Assembly: GCA_049718765.1 (NCBI GenBank)
Contig: JBNARI010000001.1
Location: forward strand, 1-64,000
Source: JBNARI01 sp049718765
GTDB lineage: Bacteria > Bacillota > Sulfobacillia > DUMF01
DNA length: 64,000 nucleotides
Direction of reading: 5' to 3'
This document shows positions 32,923 to 39,791 of this stretch, one piece after another (positions within the stretch are counted from its first letter, which is position 1; each line of letters starts with the position of its first letter). The position numbers and the translations under genes are program-made. Under the pieces are notes generated by a model. It was not told the origin of the DNA, made no database searches, and saw only the letters and a program-made list of their open reading frames with translations.

Positions 32923-33681
32923 TCATGCCCTACCCAGTTCGTTGACTACTTTGTCAAGGGTTTCGTCCTGAGCGTGAATTGCCCGCTGATTTGCTTCATA
33001 CGCCCTCATCACTGCAATCAGCTCCACCATTTCCTTCACTGGAGAAGTGTTGGAGCCTTCCAGGTAACCTGTGAGCACCTTGCTCTCCGTCTGCACAGGC
33101 GAGCCGCTACTGGCAGTTTCCACAACAGCGCCCCCTTCCACTTTCTGAAGGCCAGCGGGATTTGGAAACCGCACCAATCGTAGGCGAATGGAATGTCCCT
33201 GGTCGGTAACGATGTTGCCATACTCGTCGACCCGAAGCTCGGCCTCTTTGCCAACGCGAATTGGGGACCCCGTGGAGTCTTGCAGTCTTTCCCCAGAGGA
33301 AGTGACCAAGTAGCCAGAAGGGTCTACCCTGAGGGAGGCGGTGCGCAGGTACACGGTGGTGCTGCCTCGGGACGCAGCAATGTACGTGTTGGCTTCCACC
33401 AGGGCTACATCCAGTTTCCTTCCAGTGGGCTGGAGAACCCCTCCAGAAAGGTCAGCGTACTCTCCTCCCACTACCACCCCAGTTGAGACAAGGCCAAGTG
33501 CCCCATGGTTCGGATTTGCGCTGCGGGTCTCATAGAGTTCCATTTGAGGGTAGCACTGAAGCAGCGCAAAGTCTCTCTTGAACCCAGGGGTTGTGGCGTT
33601 TGCCATGTTGTTGGCAGTCACTTCCTGCCTGAACATTTCCGCCCTCATGCCTGAAGCAGAGGTGTATATGCCCCTGATCAC
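32923..33681 (-). CDS. flgF: Flagellar proximal rod protein FlgF (FlhO-like)
   Basis: The 252-residue protein has the rod N-terminus GIYTSASGMRAEMFRQEVTANNMANATTPGFKRDFALLQ and the C-terminal GSNTSPVKEMVELIAVMRAYEANQRAIHAQDETLDKVVNELGR. The pair with FlgG matches the flhO-flhP pair of Bacillus. GTG 33681 has GGAGGG upstream. This is the first gene behind a cyclic-di-GMP-I aptamer and an intrinsic terminator, so rod assembly is expected to follow cyclic-di-GMP levels. Confidence 0.93.
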   Translation of the reverse strand: MIRGIYTSASGMRAEMFRQEVTANNMANATTPGFKRDFALLQCYPQMELYETRSANPNHGALGLVSTGVVVGGEYADLSGGVLQPTGRKLDVALVEANTYIAASRGSTTVYLRTASLRVDPSGYLVTSSGERLQDSTGSPIRVGKEAELRVDEYGNIVTDQGHSIRLRLVRFPNPAGLQKVEGGAVVETASSGSPVQTESKVLTGYLEGSNTSPVKEMVELIAVMRAYEANQRAIHAQDETLDKVVNELGRA

Positions 33682-33693
33682 GGTGATCCCTCC

Positions 33694-33732
33694 ATAATAA
33701 AAAACCTTCCGACGGCAACGCGCCGGAAGGTT
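33694..33732 (-). terminator. Intrinsic terminator, expression platform of the cyclic-di-GMP riboswitch
   Basis: On the minus strand AACCTTCCG (33732-33724) pairs with CGGAAGGTT (33711-33703) and is followed by TTTTATTATGG. It lies between the aptamer and the flgF ribosome-binding site. Confidence 0.88.
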
Positions 33733-33816
33733 TAGTCTTCGGCAGCCCGGCCGTCATAGCTCAACGCTTTAGACCCGTGGCTTTGCGTCGCCGTCTTTCG
33801 ACGGTTTTGCCCTTTC
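33733..33816 (-). promoter_or_regulatory. Cyclic-di-GMP-I (GEMM-I) riboswitch aptamer
   Basis: Read on the minus strand, the sequence contains the hallmarks of GEMM-I: GGGCAAA at the start, a GAAA tetraloop in GTCGAAAGAC, the invariant GACGCAAAGCC core, CTAAAG as the tetraloop receptor, and GGCCGGGCTGCCG at the 3' end. These occur in the right order and spacing over about 80 bases, immediately before the terminator and flgF. Whether the ligand switches expression on or off is not decided by inspection; flagellar operons under this class in clostridia are commonly switched off by the ligand. Confidence 0.92.
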
Positions 33817-33867
33817 GGACCCTTCCGTATGTACGATTCTCCACGAATTCGGGAATTCCTTCTTACG

Positions 33868-34872
33868 TCATGCCAGCCTGCTTAGAACAGTTACGTGGTC
33901 TTCTTGAACGTTTGGGAACTCCAGAGCCCGACCGCAGCCCAGCGCAACGGCTGCTACTGGGTCCTGGAACCTGGTCACGCGCAGGCCGGTCCTTTGGGAG
34001 AGGAGCTCGTCCAAGCCATGGAGCAGGCTTCCACCTCCCGTCAAGGTGACCCCCGAATCGATTATGTCAGCGCACAGTTCGGGAGGCGTGGCTTCAAGCA
34101 TTTCCACAACACCGCGGCAAATCTCCTCCAGCTCTGGCTGGATTGCCCTGCGTATTGCCTCGCTGGTGAGCTGCACGTTCTTGGGCAACCCAGATACCAG
34201 GTCGCGGCCCCTCACCTCGTACTCGTCGTCTCTGCCTGGCACCGCAGTGCCAATATTGATCTTGGCTTCTTCCGCCGAGCGTTCGCCAATTAACACATTG
34301 TATTCCCGCTTCACCATTTGAACGATGGCCTCGTCGAAGGCATCTCCTGCCACGCGGATGGACTTTGACACCACAATGCCTCCAAGGGATATCACTGCCA
34401 TCTCGGTGGTACCCCCGCCGATGTCCACCACCATGTGGCCCTTGGGCTTAGCGATGTCCAATCCTGCACCCAGGGCTGCAGCCAAAGGTTCGTACAGTAC
34501 CGTTGCCCGGCCAGCGCCCGCCTGCTTGGCGGCCTCGACTACAGCACGCTTCTCCACAGAGGTGGCGCCTGACGGCACTGAAATCACCACGTCGGGCTTG
34601 AAGATGCCCCGCGTGGTTATGCTCAGGAAATGCCTGAGCATGGCCTCTGTGATGTCGTACTCAGCAATAACCCCGTTTCTTAGGGGCCTGATTGCACTGA
34701 TGTTTCCAGGGGTCTTCCCAAGCATCCTGCTGGCTTCGTCGCCCACCGCGAGTACCTTGTTTGTGGTAAGGTCCACTGCGACTACCGATGGCTGCTTGAG
34801 CACGATCCCTTTGCCTTGCACGTACACCAGCACTGTAGCAGTACCCAGGTCCACTCCAATTCCCACGCGCAC
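33868..34872 (-). CDS. mbl: MreB/Mbl-type rod-shape actin homologue
   Basis: The roughly 334-residue actin-like protein has VGIGVDLGTATVLVYVQGKGIVLKQPSVVAVD, the phosphate-binding DIGGGTTEMAVISLGGIV, and GVTLTGGGSLLHGLDELLSQRTGLRV. It would form membrane-associated filaments guiding wall synthesis. GTG 34872 is preferred since GGGGGAA lies five bases upstream and the length then matches the family; ATG 34896 is another candidate but has no site. Its place between spoIIID and the rod genes is typical for mbl in spore formers. Confidence 0.93.
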   Translation of the reverse strand: MRVGIGVDLGTATVLVYVQGKGIVLKQPSVVAVDLTTNKVLAVGDEASRMLGKTPGNISAIRPLRNGVIAEYDITEAMLRHFLSITTRGIFKPDVVISVPSGATSVEKRAVVEAAKQAGAGRATVLYEPLAAALGAGLDIAKPKGHMVVDIGGGTTEMAVISLGGIVVSKSIRVAGDAFDEAIVQMVKREYNVLIGERSAEEAKINIGTAVPGRDDEYEVRGRDLVSGLPKNVQLTSEAIRRAIQPELEEICRGVVEMLEATPPELCADIIDSGVTLTGGGSLLHGLDELLSQRTGLRVTRFQDPVAAVALGCGRALEFPNVQEDHVTVLSRLA

Positions 34873-34921
34873 GTGCGTTCCCCCAACCAGCTCCATGATT
34901 TTGGTATTGTGAATTTCTAGT

Positions 34922-35491
34922 TCAGTTCCGTTTTTCCTGCCTACATAACATAAGCCACTGTATGAGAATAAACCCGCCAAGGCATATTGCCACGTCCCCA
35001 GGGCTTACTACCACTGGCTGCAAGAATGGCAATGGCACTGGGATCACGTCCCCCAGGAAAGCAAGCCTGGTTGCCCTGTTAGCCAGCTGGTGGGTGAAGC
35101 TGGTGCCCTGTGCCAGCAGCTGGTACTCGGGAATCTTGTCCAGGCCCACTGAAGCCAGGGCGGTGGGAGAAATGGGCATTCTACCCCCATTCACGAAGAT
35201 CACCCATGCGTTTGAGAACACCCCAATCAATACCCAAGAAAAGCCAGGCAAATTCTCCAGGTTGGCCGCACAAACCAGGATCAACATGCCGTGGGACAAG
35301 AGGTTCAGGACCATGGCTGTGGTGTGGCTGAGCAAGTTACTACCTGCAAGATAATGGAGGGCCAGACGAAGGGCCACTGCAGTTGCCAGCGCCCACCAGT
35401 GCCTTATTGACAAGCTTGCCAGGCGACTCAGCTTGCCACCTCTGATTAGAGCCACAAAAATCGAAACAATAAGTGTTAAGAAGAAAACCAA
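34922..35491 (-). CDS. DUF5317 family membrane protein
   Basis: The 189-residue protein starts MVFFLTLIVSIFVALIRGGKLSRLASLSIRHWWAL, has four to five hydrophobic segments and the internal FSNAWVIFVNGGRMPIS. These are features of the DUF5317 membrane family of unknown function. The start is TTG 35491, with AGGAGGAG seven bases upstream. The first 152 bases overlap the 3' end of the HD-GYP gene in another frame. It may be co-transcribed with mbl, which starts 49 bases after its stop. Confidence 0.8.
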   Translation of the reverse strand: MVFFLTLIVSIFVALIRGGKLSRLASLSIRHWWALATAVALRLALHYLAGSNLLSHTTAMVLNLLSHGMLILVCAANLENLPGFSWVLIGVFSNAWVIFVNGGRMPISPTALASVGLDKIPEYQLLAQGTSFTHQLANRATRLAFLGDVIPVPLPFLQPVVVSPGDVAICLGGFILIQWLMLCRQEKRN

Positions 35492-36749
35492 GGCCGTACT
35501 CCTCCTGTTCCTTTACTAGGTCCACCAGCACTTCGAGTAAGTTGCTGTCGAACTGCAGGCCACAATTGCGCTTGAGCTCCGCCAGAGCCTCCTGGGATGA
35601 CATCCCCTTACGGTAGGGCCTGTCCGTCCTCAGGGCAACGTAGCACTCCGCGATTGCAATGATTCGGGCGCCTAGGGGGATTTGGTCGCCCCTGAGTTGG
35701 TCTGGGTATCCCTTCCCATCCCACCTTTCGTGGTGATGGCGCACCAACGTGGCAGCTTCCTTGAGGGCCTCTACTTTTGCAGCAATGGCAGCTCCCACTT
35801 CAGGGTGGGATGCCACCACACTGAACTCCTCCAGCTTAAGAGGGGTTGGCCTGCTTGTTAGCTCCTCTGGAATGCCCACGAATCCGAGGTCATGCAGAAG
35901 TCCACCGTAGTATACCGACCTTACGTAGGACCTAGGTAGCAACAGCTTGTCCGCTATCCCTGCAGCAAGGCAAGCCACCCAAAGGCCATGCTCGTAGGAG
36001 TATTCCTGCTTGCGGGATATAAGGGGCACCAGGGTGGACAGGGTGCTTGAGAACACCTCTTGCATCCGGCAGGAAAGCGCCGAAGCGTAAACCGCAAGCC
36101 CAGTGATGACCGCAAGCACTGGAATCCAGAGGGACATGCTTGCTTTGCTGGCTAAGAACATGCTGCCAAGGAGAAACGCCACCAAGGCGATCACTGGCAG
36201 CTGGGGCACAAATTGCCTGAGTTCCCTGCGCCAAGCGGCCAAAAGGCTTACTTTGAGGCGCACAGCTTCAACCTGGGACGGCAGCAGGGTGTAAGCAACC
36301 ACGAGCACCGCCCCTGCAGCAGCGCCGCGAAGCATGGTGGGTGCTTGCTGCGCCGTGAGTACAGACTCGACCAACTTGGCGGCAAAGACAGACAGCACCG
36401 AAGTGGAAGTGGGCAGGAGACAGCGCCTGATGCCCCTGGGCAAGCAACTTAGGGTGCCAGCCACGAAAGCCGCAACGCTAGCACAGGCTGTGTCCAGCAC
36501 GAAAACTGACGCAGCCAGCGCAGCAACGCCCAAGGACGAGTTAACCAATAGGCGTGACAATTCTAAGGGGGTCACCGAGGCCATGGTCTCTATTAGAGTG
36601 AACATAATTAGAGAAGGAACATGGCTAGCCCGGATGTGGGCCACACTGAGACCGGTCACTGTGAGGGCGGTAACAGACAGGGCAAGTGCACAGCGCTTGT
36701 GAGCGCGCCGTATGCAGCTAAACTTTGGATTGATCAGCCTCGTTATCAC
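35340..36749 (-). CDS. Membrane HD-GYP phosphodiesterase (first)
   Basis: The 469-residue protein has an N-terminal membrane region (about 20-235, six to seven helices) and a C-terminal HD-GYP domain (about 240-425). This domain carries YYGGLLHDLGFVG (HD pair), ASHPEVGA, and the GYP loop HHHERWDGKGYPDQLRGDQIPLGARI. It probably hydrolyses cyclic-di-GMP at the membrane. The last 50 or so residues (from LLNTYCFDFCG) are not typical of the domain and are encoded within the DUF5317 gene, suggesting loss of an earlier stop. The GTG start at 36749 is weakly supported and overlaps the second HD-GYP gene by 32 bases. Confidence 0.87.
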   Translation of the reverse strand: MITRLINPKFSCIRRAHKRCALALSVTALTVTGLSVAHIRASHVPSLIMFTLIETMASVTPLELSRLLVNSSLGVAALAASVFVLDTACASVAAFVAGTLSCLPRGIRRCLLPTSTSVLSVFAAKLVESVLTAQQAPTMLRGAAAGAVLVVAYTLLPSQVEAVRLKVSLLAAWRRELRQFVPQLPVIALVAFLLGSMFLASKASMSLWIPVLAVITGLAVYASALSCRMQEVFSSTLSTLVPLISRKQEYSYEHGLWVACLAAGIADKLLLPRSYVRSVYYGGLLHDLGFVGIPEELTSRPTPLKLEEFSVVASHPEVGAAIAAKVEALKEAATLVRHHHERWDGKGYPDQLRGDQIPLGARIIAIAECYVALRTDRPYRKGMSSQEALAELKRNCGLQFDSNLLEVLVDLVKEQEEYGLGFLLNTYCFDFCGSNQRWQAESPGKLVNKALVGAGNCSGPSSGPPLSCR

Positions 36750-37995
36750 CTGGCTCGAGTTCCTTCCAACAAGAGATCATCACCTTTACGACTTCGGGGT
36801 CGAACTGAGTGCCGGCGCACCTCTGGAGCTCCTCGATGGCCCTGCTCGTGGGCAACGGGCTCTTGTAAGGCCTTTCGGAGATCATGGCGTCGAACGCGTC
36901 CGCCACCGAGATGATCCTTGCTCCCAGGGGGATCTGGTTTCCCTTCAGCCCTTCGGGGAACCCCGTTCCATTGTACCATTCGTGATGGTAGCGCACCCAG
37001 CTTGCCGCATTGCCAAGCATCTTTATTCCAGTGATGATGTCTGCCCCCAGGGTAGGGTGGGCTTTCATCTCTATGTATTCATTGATAGTGTATATCCCCG
37101 GCTTTTTCAACACTGCATCCCTTATTGCCACCTTACCTATATCATGTAAAAGCCCTATGTACTCCAGGAGCTCTATTTCCTGTTCTGGAAGCCGAAGTGC
37201 TCTGCCAACGGCCGCTGACAGCCGCGCTACCCTCTCTGAATGGCCACGGGTGCACGGGTCCTTGGCGTCCAGGGCACGGACTAGGGCACGGATTGTCTCC
37301 AGGAAAACCTGCCTGAGCTCAATGTACCGGCCGAAGGATTGCCTGGCAGCGAGGAGGGGAAGGAAGAACAGGGCAATGCTTACGGGACCCGAATTGACCA
37401 GCACTCCCGACATGATTGCTGCCAGGGGTACCAGGGCCAGCAGGCTGGGGATGCTCCACATGAAGTTCGTGCGCCACAAAGTGCGGAAGGACACCCCACG
37501 TTGCAGCGACAACGCGGTCATTACCAGTCCGGCGTTTACCAGAGTGTAGGTGAGCGCGCATGCTACAAGAGGAATTACGCCGCGCTGGAGGTTTAGCGAG
37601 CCAGGTACGCCGCCAAGCCATTGGAAGATGCTGCCTGCTATTGCAGTAGAGATAGTAAACGCGGCCCTGTTGAAAAGGAAGTACTGTCGTGGGACACTTG
37701 GGGCAAGCTCTCTCGCAGAAATCGTTGCCAAACAAGCAAGCCAGGTGGCCTTAGACGGACCATACACCATTGCGGTGGTGTAAATGAGCGGCGAGCTCAC
37801 TGATACCGAGCCCCCGCCTCTGGGCAGTGGCACTGCCAAGTGTTCGCTTACAAATATGAGTAACCCCATTACAGTAAGTCCCTGCAGGTCTTTGGGGCTC
37901 ATTGGGAAAGGATCAAACACGAGAAAAAGAATCCCGCCAGCCGCTATGCACGCGCTAACGTAGATCTGGAGCTTGCGTTTGGACCCGCGCACCAA
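36718..37995 (-). CDS. Membrane HD-GYP phosphodiesterase (second)
   Basis: The 425-residue protein has six to eight membrane helices in residues 10-225 and a C-terminal HD-GYP domain (about 235-415). This contains DPCTRGHSERVARLS, YIGLLHDIGKVAIRD, MKAHPTLGADII and a loop HHEWYNGTGFPEGLKGNQIPLGARIISVADAFDAM, in which the GYP triplet reads GFP. Active-site histidines and aspartates appear intact, so cyclic-di-GMP hydrolysis is likely. The start is TTG 37995 or GTG 37992, with GGAGG five to eight bases upstream. It is upstream of, and overlapping, the first HD-GYP gene. Confidence 0.9.
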   Translation of the reverse strand: MVRGSKRKLQIYVSACIAAGGILFLVFDPFPMSPKDLQGLTVMGLLIFVSEHLAVPLPRGGGSVSVSSPLIYTTAMVYGPSKATWLACLATISARELAPSVPRQYFLFNRAAFTISTAIAGSIFQWLGGVPGSLNLQRGVIPLVACALTYTLVNAGLVMTALSLQRGVSFRTLWRTNFMWSIPSLLALVPLAAIMSGVLVNSGPVSIALFFLPLLAARQSFGRYIELRQVFLETIRALVRALDAKDPCTRGHSERVARLSAAVGRALRLPEQEIELLEYIGLLHDIGKVAIRDAVLKKPGIYTINEYIEMKAHPTLGADIITGIKMLGNAASWVRYHHEWYNGTGFPEGLKGNQIPLGARIISVADAFDAMISERPYKSPLPTSRAIEELQRCAGTQFDPEVVKVMISCWKELEPGDNEADQSKV

Positions 37996-38005
37996 GGTTT
38001 CCTCC

Positions 38006-38030
38006 GCATTTTAAAGGCCGGCAGCCGGCC
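38006..38030 (-). terminator. Weak hairpin between the 26-residue peptide gene and HD-GYP
   Basis: On the minus strand GGCCG-GCTGC-CGGCC (38030-38016) is followed by TTTAAAATG. The stem is short and the U-tract poor, so it may only attenuate. Confidence 0.35.
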
Positions 38031-38032
38031 CG

Positions 38033-38113
38033 TTACGGGAGCCACTTAAACGAGGAGCCGCCTGCAAGGATAAGCGCTGCAAGCGTCAAGAGAGCCTTAA
38101 GAATCTTCCTCAT
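38033..38113 (-). CDS. Small hydrophobic peptide, 26 residues
   Basis: The product starts MRKILKALLTLAALILAG and ends GSSFKWLP, with two basic N-terminal residues, a hydrophobic helix and a short polar tail ending in proline. ATG 38113 has AGGGG nine bases upstream, which is why I call it a gene despite its size. It lies just upstream of the HD-GYP pair, on the same strand. It resembles the leader of AgrD-like cyclic lactone autoinducer peptides, but it has no cysteine (serine pair instead) and no AgrB gene is nearby. A short membrane peptide is the more cautious reading. Confidence 0.5.
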   Translation of the reverse strand: MRKILKALLTLAALILAGGSSFKWLP

Positions 38114-38219
38114 TTTGAACTACCCCTTCATGAGTTCTGGGCGCGCTCCGCTATGATACGCCTCGGGAACTCCGCTTCAGTAGTAGTAATGGCTGCCGGC
38201 CACGCTTTTGGCAATTATT

Positions 38220-38858
38220 CTACCTGATTATTCCTTCGACGGTACGATTAATCGCGTTAAGAGCTGCTCTCACACCGGCTACGGCGATTTCTGGCTCAGG
38301 TGAGTTGTTGAGCACACAGGTGCCGCTCACCACCTTTGCTATATCACTCGGCACTCTGATTTGGACCAACGCAACAAGAGCTGCCAAGTCGTACAAGGTC
38401 ACTTTCCTCATCTCGATGAGGCTGAACCCCTTGATCCCAAGGAGCGACTCCACAGCCGTCAGAGCTGCCCGAGCTGCAGTAGCTGCCACAGCAAGCTCTT
38501 CAGTGCTCCCTTGACAGTTCGAACGTGCCGTCTTGCCGTGGAGAGAGAGGCTTACTTCCACTTCCGCGTGATTCCGGTGGAAGCTAGCTGTCACTTCCTC
38601 CAGTCGAATTCTGGGTGTCAGCACGCATGCCTCCAGGGGCTCGTCAAGTTGCGCCACTGCTACCCTGGAGACGGTCGCCCCTCGGAGAAGGTCCTGAAGC
38701 ACGGTGCGCACGTCCCGCTCAACCTGGGATACGGGCCGTGAGTGGCCGGCAAGTACGTACGCTTCGAAAGTGTTGTCGCCACTCGGAACCACTCTGGCCG
38801 CGACTACACCCTTTATTCTCTTGAGCAAAGCTTCGCACTTCTTGACTGTGGTATCCAA
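38220..38858 (-). CDS. Conserved-looking protein of unknown function
   Basis: The 212-residue protein is not one I can name. The N-terminal part reads GVVAARVVPSGDNTFEAYVLAG, then VSQVERDVRTVLQDLLRG, suggesting an alternating beta-alpha fold. The C-terminal part has ELAVAATAARAALTAVESLLG and a matching EIAVAGVRAALNAINRTVEG, each after a strand-rich stretch, suggesting an internal repeat. There is no signal peptide or membrane segment. The start is TTG 38858 with AAGGA eight bases upstream. It is upstream of the small peptide and the two HD-GYP genes on the same strand, so a role in that signalling unit is possible but unproven. Confidence 0.6.
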   Translation of the reverse strand: MDTTVKKCEALLKRIKGVVAARVVPSGDNTFEAYVLAGHSRPVSQVERDVRTVLQDLLRGATVSRVAVAQLDEPLEACVLTPRIRLEEVTASFHRNHAEVEVSLSLHGKTARSNCQGSTEELAVAATAARAALTAVESLLGIKGFSLIEMRKVTLYDLAALVALVQIRVPSDIAKVVSGTCVLNNSPEPEIAVAGVRAALNAINRTVEGIIR

Positions 38859-39025
38859 CGCGCAGTCCTTCCCAGACAGTTATCATGTAGATTCGATCAA
38901 TGGTTACGCTTTTCCTCCATATCCTACAAAGCCCACAAACTTTCCTGCCAATGGGTGTAGCTGGATGAGGCCCGATGGAGCGCTGGAACTGAATTTGCCA
39001 CGCCTGGCTTCTGTTGGCTGCTGCG
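38859..39025. other. Intergenic region without recognised feature
   Basis: Between the unknown protein gene and the hpf terminator I see no gene with a credible start and no clear promoter or RNA motif. Confidence 0.4.
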
Positions 39026-39064
39026 CCTAAAACACCACAGACCCGAGATACTCCCGGGTCTGTG
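39026..39064 (-). terminator. Intrinsic terminator of hpf
   Basis: On the minus strand CACAGACCCG (39064-39055) pairs with CGGGTCTGTG (39045-39036), followed by GTGTTTTAGG. Confidence 0.8.
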
Positions 39065-39102
39065 AGGGTCACAACTGAGCAGCCAAAGGCCCATCTTGCC
39101 AC

Positions 39103-39612
39103 TTACTCGGGCTCGATCAACCCGTAGTTGCCGTCTTTCCTCCTGTAAAGCACCGAGATGGCTTCGGTTTCGGCGTTCTGGAAAATGAAGAAGTCGTGAC
39201 CAAGGAGATTCATTTGGAGAATGGCCTCGTCCACAGACATGGGTTTGAACGCGAACTTCTTGACCTTGACCACTTTGGGAGCTTCCTGCTCTTCGGCTGT
39301 TTGTGGTGTGAGATCCTGCGCCCGCGGTTTCCTGTTGAACCTGGCCTTGTACTTGTCGATTTGCCTTTCCAGTTTGTCTGTGACCAGGTCAATGGAAGAA
39401 TACACGTCACCGGCGATTTCCTCGGCCCGGATCAACATGCCGTTCAACGGCAAGGTCACTTCGACCCTGTGCCTGCCCCTTTGCACGTTGAACTCCACCT
39501 GGGCTGTGAACTCCTGGTCTATCAGCCTATCCAGCTTGGAAAGCCTCTTTTCCAGGTAATCCCTCATGGCTTGGGTGATCTCCAGATCTTTACTCCGGAC
39601 GTTTAGGCGCAC
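39103..39612 (-). CDS. hpf: Long-form ribosome hibernation promoting factor
   Basis: The 169-residue protein has the HPF/RaiA domain (1-100: RSKDLEITQAMRDYLEKRLSKLDRLI, VEVTLPLNGMLIRAEE, DVYSSIDLVTDKLERQIDKYKARF) and the C-terminal dimerisation domain (KFAFKPMSVDEAILQMNLLGHDFFIFQNAETEAISVLYRRKDGNYGLIEP). This is the long form that pairs 70S ribosomes into inactive 100S dimers. GTG 39612 has GGAG nine bases upstream. A TATAAT sequence about 40 bases upstream on the minus strand has no convincing -35 partner. Confidence 0.95.
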   Translation of the reverse strand: MRLNVRSKDLEITQAMRDYLEKRLSKLDRLIDQEFTAQVEFNVQRGRHRVEVTLPLNGMLIRAEEIAGDVYSSIDLVTDKLERQIDKYKARFNRKPRAQDLTPQTAEEQEAPKVVKVKKFAFKPMSVDEAILQMNLLGHDFFIFQNAETEAISVLYRRKDGNYGLIEPE

Positions 39613-39702
39613 GTCACACCACTCCTTCTGATGGAGGTCTCACACTTCGATTATATTATATCCCGTGGCCCAGGGGTTGCCGGCGCTTGGGGGCTGCAAG
39701 AA

Positions 39703-39732
39703 TTGACATCCTCCCAGTTACAGATGTATGAT
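39703..39732 (+). promoter_or_regulatory. Putative sigma-A promoter of metK
   Basis: A perfect TTGACA (39703-39708) and TATGAT (39727-39732) are separated by 18 bases. It would start transcription about 50 bases before metK. Confidence 0.75.
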
Positions 39733-39739
39733 AAAGCCG

Positions 39740-39764
39740 CCTCTTCCAAGGTGGGGGAGGTTTT
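39740..39764 (+). other. Possible attenuator hairpin in the metK leader
   Basis: CCTCTTCC (39740-39747) can pair with GGGGGAGG (39753-39760), including two G-U pairs, followed by TTTT. It lies right at the predicted transcript start; no SAM riboswitch motif is present. Confidence 0.3.
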
Positions 39765-39791
39765 GATGCTTTTGGCCAGGGGGTGGTGAGG

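Noticed and set aside
38033..38113. An Agr-type quorum-sensing system
   Set aside because: The small peptide resembles AgrD leaders, but it has no cysteine in the tail, no AgrB protease is nearby and the neighbours are HD-GYP proteins. I kept it only as a small peptide gene.
39613..39791. A SAM riboswitch before metK
   Set aside because: No S-box core or kink-turn sequences are recognisable in the 180-base gap.
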